A stretch of DNA of 64,000 nucleotides, taken from contig JAQTXB010000011.1 in NCBI GenBank assembly GCA_028688995.1, positions 1 through 64,000 of the forward strand, read 5' to 3'. The stretch is from Aliarcobacter sp. Lineage in GTDB: Bacteria > Campylobacterota > Campylobacteria > Campylobacterales > Arcobacteraceae. The translations under genes and the position numbers were made by a program. This document shows, in pieces, positions 56,600 through 64,000 of this stretch. A model generated the notes under the pieces. The model searched no databases and was not told where the DNA came from. It saw only the letters and a program-made list of their open reading frames with translations. Numbering within the stretch: position 1 is the first letter of the stretch; every line of letters begins with the position of its first letter.

Positions 56600-56815
56600 T
56601 AAAACAAATTTTTCCTTGTTCCAAACCTCTCAGTTGGGGAGTATATAAAAAACCTAATAAAGATTTACTCAATTGTTGCCTAAGTGTTGTTTTTTCCATC
56701 TAAATTAAAAATCAAAAACTAAATTCTATATATAATTTATACAGGTGAAAAAAAAGTAATCTATGTTTTTTTGGATAAAATATTTATAGATTAAAGCATG
56801 ATTTATAGGAAAAAG

Positions 56816-57568
56816 ATGAGTATAAAGTTTAGTTTTAAAGATGAGGTTTTTTCATTAGATAGTTTGAAACTTCCTTCAAGACATTATCATTTTAATGAGC
56901 AAGAAAATTACATAAAGTTACTAAATATTGGTGAGGGAATTTTTCCAAAAGATAGACTTAGAACATCTGTAAAACTTGATAATTCAAACTTGATACTCAC
57001 AACCGAATCAGCTACAAAAATCTATCCATCAAAAAAAGAGTATGGAATAAATAAAATAGATGTTCAACTTTTTAACAATTCAAATTTAGAGTTTATAAAT
57101 GATGAGTTGATTTTGTATAAAGACTCAAAATATATTCAATTTTTTAATCTAAAAAGCGATGAAAGTTCAACTTTTTTTTATACAGATATTTTGAGTCGTG
57201 GAAGAAGTTTTGAGAATTTTGATTTTTCAAAAATGATGATTAAAAATAGATTTTATTGTGAAAATAGTTTAGAATATATAGAAAAGTTTGATATTTTAGG
57301 CGATGAACTAAAAGATTATATTATTAGAAAAAATAGTGAGAATTTTATTTTTGCTAAGTTTTATATAAAAACCAATAATAATGAAAAGTTTTTAAACAGC
57401 CTTTATCTGGAAAATTTTGAGAGTTTTTCATATAGTAGAAATAAAAAAATCATTTTGGGTTCTATTAGTTCAAATAATATGTTTGAACTAAAAACAAAAA
57501 TCTTTAAAGTTTGGGAACTTTATAGAAAAGAATTAAATAAAAAAAGTTTTAATTTAGGTAAACAATAA
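56816..57568 (+). CDS. ureD: Urease accessory protein UreD (UreH)
   Basis: About 250 residues with the UreD order of motifs: [11 protein letters not shown] near the start, the central [14 protein letters not shown] (matching the usual LTTQxxxKVY), and [11 protein letters not shown], equivalent to the usual DxxxPGR. UreD scaffolds nickel loading of apo-urease with UreF and UreG. An in-frame ATG at 56798 exists, but AGGAAAAAG sits directly before the ATG at 56816, which is preferred. The ureAB gene follows 14 bp later. Confidence 0.85.
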   Translation: MSIKFSFKDEVFSLDSLKLPSRHYHFNEQENYIKLLNIGEGIFPKDRLRTSVKLDNSNLILTTESATKIYPSKKEYGINKIDVQLFNNSNLEFINDELILYKDSKYIQFFNLKSDESSTFFYTDILSRGRSFENFDFSKMMIKNRFYCENSLEYIEKFDILGDELKDYIIRKNSENFIFAKFYIKTNNNEKFLNSLYLENFESFSYSRNKKIILGSISSNNMFELKTKIFKVWELYRKELNKKSFNLGKQ

Positions 57569-57582
57569 AAGGAGATAATAGA

Positions 57583-58260
57583 ATGTTTCTAACAAATCGT
57601 GAACAAGAAAAACTAATGCTTTATACAGCTTCAAAACTTGCCTTTGAGCGAAAAAATAGAGGTTTAAAACTAAACTTTCCAGAAGCAACTGCAATATTAA
57701 GTTCATACATAATTGAGGGTGCTAGAGATGGAAAAAGTGTTGCTCAACTTATGGTTGATGCTACAAAAGTTTTAAAAGAAGATGAGGTTATGGAGGGCGT
57801 TGCTTCTATGATGCATATGGTTCAAGTTGAAGCTACTTTTGATGATGGAACAAAACTTGTTACAGTTCATAATCCAATTCCTTATAAAAATAGTTCAGAT
57901 TTACCAGGTGCTTATTTAATAGATGAGGGTGAAATAGAACTAAATGCAAATAAACAAATTATTACTATTGAAGTTGAAAACAAAGGTGATAGACCAGTTC
58001 AAATAGGTTCACATTATCACTTCTTTGAAGTAAATAGTGCTTTAGCTTTTGATAGAAGCCAAGCTTATGGAAAAAGACTTGATGTTGCAGCTGGAACTTC
58101 TGTGAGATTTGAGCCAGGTTCTATAAAAAGTATTAACTTAATAGATTTTAGTGGACGAAGATATATGAGTGGATTTAATGGTTTGGTTGAGGGCTTTTTA
58201 GACGATGAGAATGTAAAAGCCAAAGCAATTGAAAATCTAAATAAGTTTTTAGGAGTATAA
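57583..58260 (+). CDS. ureAB: Urease gamma-beta fusion subunit
   Basis: A 225-residue protein in which the gamma chain (about 1-100, [28 protein letters not shown] in part, then [17 protein letters not shown]) is joined to the beta chain (about 130-225). The beta part shows [29 protein letters not shown] and [13 protein letters not shown]. The fused form is the one called UreA in Helicobacter and UreAB in Arcobacter. It makes the outer shell of the urease complex. The ureC gene follows after 1 bp. Confidence 0.94.
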   Translation: MFLTNREQEKLMLYTASKLAFERKNRGLKLNFPEATAILSSYIIEGARDGKSVAQLMVDATKVLKEDEVMEGVASMMHMVQVEATFDDGTKLVTVHNPIPYKNSSDLPGAYLIDEGEIELNANKQIITIEVENKGDRPVQIGSHYHFFEVNSALAFDRSQAYGKRLDVAAGTSVRFEPGSIKSINLIDFSGRRYMSGFNGLVEGFLDDENVKAKAIENLNKFLGV

Positions 58261-58261
58261 G

Positions 58262-59965
58262 ATGAAGATGTCAAAAGAAAAATATGCTTCAATGTATGGA
58301 CCAACTGTTGGTGATAGATTTAGACTTGCCGATACTTCATTAATCGCTAAAATTGAAAAAGATTACACAACTTACGGTGAAGAGAGTAAATTTGGTGGTG
58401 GAAAAACTATCAGAGATGGAATGGCTCAAAGTCCAACGGCTGTTGAAGTAGCTGATTTGATTATTACAAATGCAATAATTATTGACTACACAGGTATTTA
58501 TAAAGCTGATATTGGAATCAAAGATGGAATTATAATTGCCATTGGAAAATCAGGAAATCCAAACTTATGTGATGGAATCACTCATGGTTTAGAAATTGGA
58601 GCAAATACTGAAATACTTTCAGCTGAGGGAAAAATCATCACAGCTGGAGCAATTGACACACATATCCACTTTATAAGTCCAGGTCAAATTGATGAAGCAC
58701 TCGCAAGTGGAGTTACTACCATGATTGGTGGAGGAACTGGTCCAAACACTGGAACAAATGCTACAACTTGTACACCAGGGGCTTGGAATATAGCAAAAAT
58801 GATTCAAAGTGTGGATGATTTACCTTTAAACTTTGGATTTATGGGAAAAGGAAATAGCTCATCAAAAGAGGCTTTGGAAGTTCAGATAAAAGCAGGAGCT
58901 ATGGGGCTAAAACTTCACGAGGATTGGGGAAGTACTCCAAATGCCATAGATACTTGTTTAAGTGTAGCAGATAAGTATGATGTACAAGTTGCAATTCATA
59001 CTGATACTCTTAATGAATCAGGATTTGTGGAAACTACGGTTGGCTCTTTTAAAGATAGAACAATTCATACTTTCCATAGTGAAGGAGCTGGTGGTGGGCA
59101 TGCCCCTGATATTATAAAAGTAGCAGGTATGGCAAATGTACTTCCATCAAGTACGAATCCCACATTACCATACACAAAAAATACAATAGAAGAACACCTT
59201 GATATGCTTATGGTTTGTCACCATTTAAGTCCAAAAATTCCAGAAGATGTAAGTTTCGCAGAATCAAGAATCAGAGGAAAAACAATAGCAGCTGAAGATG
59301 TACTGCATGATATGGGTGCAATTTCAATCACAAGTAGTGATTCACAAGCCATGGGAAGAGTTGGAGAAGTATTAATACGAACATGGCAAGTTGCAGATTC
59401 TATGAAACAACAACGAGGAATCTTAGCTGGTGATGATGAAAAAAGTGATAACAATAGAATCAAAAGATATATCGCTAAATATACAATAAACCCAGCCATT
59501 GCTTCAGGAATTGATGAATATGTGGGAAGTGTAGAAGTTGGAAAAATGGCCGATTTAGTTTTATGGAATAGGGCATTTTTTGGAGTGAAACCAGAAATCA
59601 TCATCAAAGGTGGATTTATCGCTCTTGCTTTAATGGGTGATTCAAATGCTTCTATTCCAACACCAGAACCAAGTATGTATAGAAAAATGTTTGGAAGTTT
59701 AGGAAAAGCAAGTGCAAAAACAAGTGTAATATTCACTTCAAAAGTAGCCCTTGAAGATGATTTGGATGTAAAACTAGGAATCAGCAAATCAATGTTAGCA
59801 GTTAAAAACACAAGAAATATAGGTAAAAAAGATATGAAGTTAAATGACTTTATAGGAGATATAAAAGTAGATCCAGAAACTTATGATGTAACAGTAAATG
59901 GTGAAGCAATAGAGTCAAACTATGTATCAGTAGTTCCAATGGCTAAAAAATATTTTATGTTTTAA
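58262..59965 (+). CDS. ureC: Urease catalytic alpha subunit
   Basis: A 567-residue amidohydrolase with the full nickel site. HIHFISPGQ gives two His, the carbamylated Lys is in GLKLHEDWG, a His follows in HTDTLNESG, another in [16 protein letters not shown], the catalytic His in MVCHHLSP and the Asp in [12 protein letters not shown]. It hydrolyses urea to ammonia and carbamate. Called UreB in Helicobacter. The length is normal and nothing is disrupted. It is followed, 48 bp later, by a toxin-antitoxin pair instead of ureE-ureF-ureG. Confidence 0.97.
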   Translation: MKMSKEKYASMYGPTVGDRFRLADTSLIAKIEKDYTTYGEESKFGGGKTIRDGMAQSPTAVEVADLIITNAIIIDYTGIYKADIGIKDGIIIAIGKSGNPNLCDGITHGLEIGANTEILSAEGKIITAGAIDTHIHFISPGQIDEALASGVTTMIGGGTGPNTGTNATTCTPGAWNIAKMIQSVDDLPLNFGFMGKGNSSSKEALEVQIKAGAMGLKLHEDWGSTPNAIDTCLSVADKYDVQVAIHTDTLNESGFVETTVGSFKDRTIHTFHSEGAGGGHAPDIIKVAGMANVLPSSTNPTLPYTKNTIEEHLDMLMVCHHLSPKIPEDVSFAESRIRGKTIAAEDVLHDMGAISITSSDSQAMGRVGEVLIRTWQVADSMKQQRGILAGDDEKSDNNRIKRYIAKYTINPAIASGIDEYVGSVEVGKMADLVLWNRAFFGVKPEIIIKGGFIALALMGDSNASIPTPEPSMYRKMFGSLGKASAKTSVIFTSKVALEDDLDVKLGISKSMLAVKNTRNIGKKDMKLNDFIGDIKVDPETYDVTVNGEAIESNYVSVVPMAKKYFMF

Positions 59966-59982
59966 GATTATTGTTGTTATAA

Positions 59983-59999
59983 TTGACATAAGTTTGACA
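59983..59999 (+). promoter_or_regulatory. Direct repeat TTGACA, 11-bp period, before antitoxin
   Basis: TTGACA occurs at 59983-59988 and again at 59994-59999, one helical turn apart, next to a TATAAT-like TTATAATT (59978-59985) and 14 bp before the antitoxin ATG. A tandem site of this kind could be where the antitoxin complex represses its own promoter. Confidence 0.35.
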
Positions 60000-60013
60000 A
60001 TAAGGAAATATTC

Positions 60014-60265
60014 ATGACAAATGTATATGGTTCAAGGGATATTATAAGAAATCCCTCACTTCTTAGAATAGATGAAAATGACAGTTTTATAGTAGAAGAT
60101 AAAAAAGCCCATAAAACCTTGGGCGTTTATCTTGGAACTAAACTTGCTGAAGATTTTTTTAATTATACAAAAAAACAAGAACTTCTCAATTCCGCTCAAA
60201 AAATAAAAAATAGTGCAAATGAAGAGTTTAAAAATTTATCAGAAACGATAGATGATGGAATATAA
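60014..60265 (+). CDS. Antitoxin partner of MazF-type toxin
   Basis: An 83-residue protein encoded directly before, and overlapping by up to 14 bp, the MazF-like toxin. Residues about 1-45 (SRDIIRNPSLLRIDENDSFIVEDKKAHKTLGVYLG in part) could form the DNA-binding part, and the charged helical C-terminus (about 50-83) would bind the toxin. I do not recognise the antitoxin family, so the call rests on position, size and overlap. The RBS is AAGGAA. Confidence 0.7.
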   Translation: MTNVYGSRDIIRNPSLLRIDENDSFIVEDKKAHKTLGVYLGTKLAEDFFNYTKKQELLNSAQKIKNSANEEFKNLSETIDDGI

Positions 60266-60599
60266 AAGAGGAGATATAGTTTTAGTAAACTTCAATCCTC
60301 AAAAAAAACCTGAAGAAATATCTAAAATACGACCAGCAATCATAGTCTCAGATACACAACTTAATGAAATATTAGATTTAGTCAGTGTCATTGCATTAAC
60401 AACAAACTTAATAGATGATGCTTTGCCTTTAAGAGTGCGAATTGCAAAAAAAGATAATCTAAAAGAGAATAGCGATGCAATGATAGAGCAATTAAGAAGT
60501 GTATCAAAAAGCAGAATAGGTGAGAAATTAACTTCATTAAATGAAGAACAATTAAGTCAAATAGAGTATGGAATTAAAGCTATGTTGGCTTTGGTATGA
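60255..60599 (+). CDS. mazF: MazF/PemK-family mRNA interferase toxin
   Basis: A 114-residue toxin. The fold signature is YKRGDIVLVNFNPQKKPEEISKIRPAIIVS, given in part, with the catalytic Arg in KIRPAIIVS and the second active region in ITLTT-like VIALTTNLI. The C-terminal DAMIEQLRSVSKSRIGEKL is also typical. MazF-type enzymes cut single-stranded RNA at short sites. Two ATGs (60252, 60255) are adjacent; the second follows the antitoxin frame overlap and gives the usual MEYKRGDI start. It is probably coupled to the antitoxin. Confidence 0.9.
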   Translation: MEYKRGDIVLVNFNPQKKPEEISKIRPAIIVSDTQLNEILDLVSVIALTTNLIDDALPLRVRIAKKDNLKENSDAMIEQLRSVSKSRIGEKLTSLNEEQLSQIEYGIKAMLALV

Positions 60600-60624
60600 A
60601 AATAAATAAATTATAAGGTAAAAA

Positions 60625-62733
60625 ATGAGCGATTTATTAAAACTTGGCAAAGAAAAGAAAATATTTGATTTTATAGAAAATGATACATATATTCTTTATA
60701 ACACAAATCAAAAAAAGGGAAATAAACAACCTTGGAATGAGACAGAGGAAAAAGTAAGAGCAGAAGTTTTAACAAAATATGTTCTGGAGTATGAATATCC
60801 ACTTAAAAATATAAAAATAGAAGTACCAGTAAAAAGAGGTAGTGGAGATAAAGATAAAAATAGAGCTGATATTATTATTTACACAAATGAAAAACATACA
60901 AAAGATTATATTGTCATAGAAACAAAAACAAAAGAATTTAAAGATATAAAAGAGGCAAAAGACCAAGCTATAAGTTATGCAAGATATAGAAGTGCCGAAT
61001 ATGCAGTTGGTACTAATGGAAAAGATTTTATTACTGTACATTTAACACCAGAAGAAGATAGGACAATAGAGACTTTACCAAAATATGGTGGAGATGCTCC
61101 AAAATGGAAATATATTAGAGATGGTGAATTTAATGATATTAAACCAATGGATACAGATAAACTAAAGGCTCTTTTAAAAGAGATTCACGATTATCTTTGG
61201 AATGGTGGAAAGAGAAATCCAGCAGAAGCTTTTAATGAATTTAGCAAAATAGTATTTACTAAAATCATGGATGAAAAAGTTGATGAACTAAGTCCAAATT
61301 ATACAGAATATTATCAATTTCAAAAAGATAGAGATGAATCAATAGATGAATTAGAAATTAGAATAAAAGAGCTTTATAATCTTCATAAAGAAAAAGACAA
61401 AAATGTTTTTGATGACCAGTTAATCCTTGATGCAAATGAAATAAACTTTTTAGTTGGGAAACTTGAACAATACAATTTAAACGGTACAGATTTAGATATA
61501 AAAGGGAAAATTTTCCAAGACTTTTTTGCCAATTTTTTTAAAGGAGATGCAGGACAATATTTTACTCCTATGAATATTGTTAGATTTATAGTAAATCTTT
61601 TTGATTTACAAAGTACAGATTTAGTAATAGACCCCAGTTGTGGAAGCGGAGGATTTTTACTTCAATCATTAGCCCAAATGCAAGAAAAATCAAAAGTTCT
61701 AAAAGACTCAGTTAAAAGGCATAAATTTTGGCATAGTTTTGCAGAACACAATCTGTATGGTATAGAAATAAGTGGAGGCATCAGCCGAACAGCTAAAATG
61801 AATATGATTATTCATGATGATGGACATACAAATGTTATCACTCATGATGGACTTGATAGATTTGAAAATTTTCAAAGAAAAAATACAGAATTTAAAGAAA
61901 ATAGTTTTAATTATGTTTTTACAAATCCACCATTTGGTTCAAATATTAAAGATGAAAAACCATATTTTAGCACCTACGAAAGATTTGCAAACTCAAATGT
62001 AGATTTTATAGATGCTCTTATTGATAGAAAAACAAGTAGTGATTTAAAAAATCAAAAAAGTGAAATACTTTTTATAGAGAGATATTATCAGTTTCTAAAA
62101 CCTGAAAAAGGTATTGTAGCTATGGTTTTACCTGATGGGATACTTACAAACTCATCTATGCAATATGTAAGAGATTATATCATAGAGAAATTCAAAGTAT
62201 TAGCTTCTTTTTCTCTTCCTCAACATACTTTTTCAAACTATGGTGCAGGGGTAAAATCATCTATTTTAGTTCTACAAAAAAAATCAGCAGATGAAGAAAA
62301 GAAGTTTGTAGATACACAAGATAAAATCAGAAAAAAATATGTAGATTTACACAAACATGAAATTTTAGCTATTAGAGAAGAGTTAAAAATCAAATTAGTT
62401 CCATTAAATCAAAACATAAAATTTGAAAAGAAAAAAGACCCAATAGATGAAGCTTTAATTTTACAAATCCAAGATGAAATAACAGAGCTAAAAGAAGAGT
62501 ATAAACTTAAAGAAGAGATAGTAAAAGACAAAATTTACGAAGCTGTAAACACCGATATGAAAAAAATAGAAAAATATCCTATATTTATGGCAATTATTGA
62601 TGAAATTGGAGAAGATGCAAAGGGTAAAAAGACTTGTGATTATGAAAAAACTGAATTAGCAAGAGTAAGTGAAGAGTTTAAAATATTTTATAAAGAAGTT
62701 TATGGAGATAATAAAAATATAAATTTTCACTAA
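60625..62733 (+). CDS. Nuclease-methyltransferase restriction protein (HsdM-like with HSDR_N domain)
   Basis: A 702-residue protein. The N-terminal 190 residues have a PD-(D/E)xK-type nuclease site, Asp82 in NRADIIIY and Glu99-x-Lys101 in VIETKTK, like the HSDR_N domain of type I R subunits. From about 200 it is an N6-adenine methylase: an HsdM-type helical domain, the SAM site DPSCGSGG (336-343) and the catalytic NPPF (434-437). A coiled coil ends it (about 560-700). Nuclease and methylase in one chain recall BcgI-type enzymes, where a separate S subunit gives specificity. The following S-type frame has no ordinary start codon. Confidence 0.85.
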   Translation: MSDLLKLGKEKKIFDFIENDTYILYNTNQKKGNKQPWNETEEKVRAEVLTKYVLEYEYPLKNIKIEVPVKRGSGDKDKNRADIIIYTNEKHTKDYIVIETKTKEFKDIKEAKDQAISYARYRSAEYAVGTNGKDFITVHLTPEEDRTIETLPKYGGDAPKWKYIRDGEFNDIKPMDTDKLKALLKEIHDYLWNGGKRNPAEAFNEFSKIVFTKIMDEKVDELSPNYTEYYQFQKDRDESIDELEIRIKELYNLHKEKDKNVFDDQLILDANEINFLVGKLEQYNLNGTDLDIKGKIFQDFFANFFKGDAGQYFTPMNIVRFIVNLFDLQSTDLVIDPSCGSGGFLLQSLAQMQEKSKVLKDSVKRHKFWHSFAEHNLYGIEISGGISRTAKMNMIIHDDGHTNVITHDGLDRFENFQRKNTEFKENSFNYVFTNPPFGSNIKDEKPYFSTYERFANSNVDFIDALIDRKTSSDLKNQKSEILFIERYYQFLKPEKGIVAMVLPDGILTNSSMQYVRDYIIEKFKVLASFSLPQHTFSNYGAGVKSSILVLQKKSADEEKKFVDTQDKIRKKYVDLHKHEILAIREELKIKLVPLNQNIKFEKKKDPIDEALILQIQDEITELKEEYKLKEEIVKDKIYEAVNTDMKKIEKYPIFMAIIDEIGEDAKGKKTCDYEKTELARVSEEFKIFYKEVYGDNKNINFH

Positions 62734-64000
62734 GCCTCGATTTAGATAAAAATAAAATATTTTTAATAAATCGGGGCGAACTTAGCACACAATGGTCTCC
62801 AATATTTTACCATCCTGAACGATTAAAATATATAGATATTTTTTTAGATGAAAAATATGCTTACAATGTAAATAAACTAAAATATTTATTTAATCTAAGT
62901 AGTAAAAAGTCAGTAGCATCAGAAGTTAATACATACATAGGTATGGCAAATATAGAATCAAATACAGGAATTTATTTATCAAGTGAAAATGAAAAAGGGC
63001 AAGGTGATTGTTCAGTTTTTTCACAAGAGAATGTACTTTTTGGAAAATTAAGACCTTATCTAAATAAAGTATATTTTGCAGAATTTAATGGTGGTTGTAC
63101 AACTGAATTTATTGTGATGGATAGTTTAGATGAAACGATAATATCAAATAAGTTTTTATCAATTTTTCTATTATTGGATTGTGTAGTTAATCAAACAAAA
63201 TATATGATGACTGGTAACACATTACCAAGATTACAAACTTTTGATATAGAAAATTTTATTATTCCTATTCCATCAAAAGATATTCAACAAAATATTATTG
63301 ATATGATGGATAAGGCGTATAAAGTAAAAAAACAAAAAGAAAAAGAAGCTCAGAATTTATTAGATAGTATTGATGATTATCTGTTTGATAAATTAGAAAT
63401 AAAACTTCCTATTGAGCCCGAGAATAGTATAGAAAATAGAATTTTTAAAGTTGGATTTGATGATATTTTAGGAGATAGACTTGATGCTGATAGTTACACA
63501 AGTTATTATCAAAATATTTTTGAAATATTTGAAAAATCAGTTTGTAAATTTACAACTTTAAAAACAATTACTAAAAAAATAAAAACAGGAACGACACCAG
63601 AGCAAAAACTTGATGCTTTCACAACTGAAAAAGAGATACCATTTTTGAGAAATTCAGATATTCAAGATGGAGAGATAATTGATAGTAAGTTTAAATATAT
63701 TAAAAATGAGGTAGAAAAAAATCTTACTTTTAGTTATAAAAATGAGATTATTATTTGTATAGCTGGAACTATTGGCGTAAGTGCATTAAATAGATTTGAT
63801 AGATTAGCGATAAATCAAAATGTTTCATCTCTGATGATAGATGAAACACAAATTAATATAAACTTCTTAATTTATTGGTTAAATACAAAGGTGGCTATTA
63901 GTTTGCTTAAAAGATTAGCTTCAATAGCAACTATCGCTTATGTAAATAACCCAACACTTCTAAGATTACAAATCCCGTTACCTGATATAAATATCCAAAA
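62715..64000 (+). CDS. Type I-like specificity subunit (HsdS), partial, no start codon seen
   Basis: At least 428 codons run to the window end. The frame is open from 62715 and shows SLDLDKNKIFLINRGEL, the first target-recognition domain, then the conserved helix IPIPSKDIQQNIIDMMDKAY with a coiled spacer. A second recognition domain with FLRNSDIQDGEI and IAGTIGVSALN follows, two-part HsdS architecture. The first ATG in frame (about 62943) lies well inside the domain, and no ATG, GTG or TTG precedes it. It may therefore be reached by -1 frameshifting from the methylase frame, by an unusual start, or be an interrupted gene. The start coordinate given is only the opening of the frame. Confidence 0.75.
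62721..62776 (+). promoter_or_regulatory. Candidate -1 frameshift element at methylase/specificity junction
   Basis: In the methylase frame the sequence reads A AAT TTT (62721-62727), a slippery heptamer of the X XXY YYZ type. After a 7-nt spacer a hairpin starts: CCTCGATTTA (62735-62744) pairs with TAAATCGGGG (62767-62776), ten pairs with one G-U. An inner helix AAAAATA (62748-62754) with TATTTTT (62758-62764) continues the stem. Slipping back one base avoids the stop at 62731 and continues directly into the S-type frame. Confidence 0.55.

Noticed and set aside
59218-59811. A 197-codon minus-strand frame opposite ureC
   Set aside because: The plus strand is intact urease; the opposite frame has no start signals or domain features.
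1-64000. CRISPR array, tRNA or rRNA genes
   Set aside because: No regularly spaced repeats and no GC-rich cloverleaf-like segments were seen in any intergenic gap.

Overview
The window is AT-rich chromosomal DNA from a member of the Campylobacterota, most likely Arcobacter or Aliarcobacter. This rests on gene content and protein character: a short adenylate kinase of the Campylobacter type, a fused urease gamma-beta subunit, many chemoreceptors and two-component genes, and very low GC at third codon positions. No rRNA, tRNA or CRISPR array was seen. LAYOUT: 1-4587 is the end of the spc ribosomal operon (rpsN to infA). 4718-9612 holds a divergent small HTH gene and a uracil-DNA-glycosylase-like gene around a palindrome, then a lipoprotein, aspS and a TroA-like periplasmic protein. 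9724-16333 carries a soluble Cache-CheW protein, a YgiQ-family radical SAM enzyme, two different adenylate kinases back to back, and a CinA-like protein. 16413-22454 is a three-gene defence operon: a membrane protein, a very large P-loop ATPase and a very large adenosine-deaminase-like protein. This matches RADAR (rdrA-rdrB). 22457-25997 is uvrC-alr-sel1 on the minus strand. 26122-39375 is mostly signal transduction: REC-PAS, two MCPs, SapC, an OmpR-type regulator with a soluble REC-kinase, and a hybrid kinase, with pnuC, a small-molecule kinase and a glutathione peroxidase in between. 39525-43844 is pstSCAB-phoU. 43978-49947 is accessory: a conserved unknown, DUF2721, an esterase, a Nudix hydrolase, a CcdAB toxin-antitoxin pair, a RhuM-type protein with a phospholipase-D-like tail, and a TPR protein. 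50153-59965 is a urea block: the UrtABCDE transporter followed by ureD-ureAB-ureC. Immediately after ureC, where accessory genes would be expected, come a MazF-type toxin-antitoxin pair and a restriction-modification locus that runs off the window end. MAIN POINTS: (1) A complete RADAR-type operon with a translationally coupled membrane protein of unknown family. (2) At the junction of the methylase and specificity genes, the specificity frame has no usual start codon. The junction carries a slippery heptamer AAATTTT, a 7-nt spacer and a strong hairpin, the arrangement of a -1 programmed frameshift. That would fuse nuclease, methylase and specificity modules in one polypeptide. (3) A recurring palindrome TATAC-N4-GTATA lies before three sensory genes. 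(4) Several family members lack expected catalytic or metal-binding residues (the UDG-like and TroA-like proteins).
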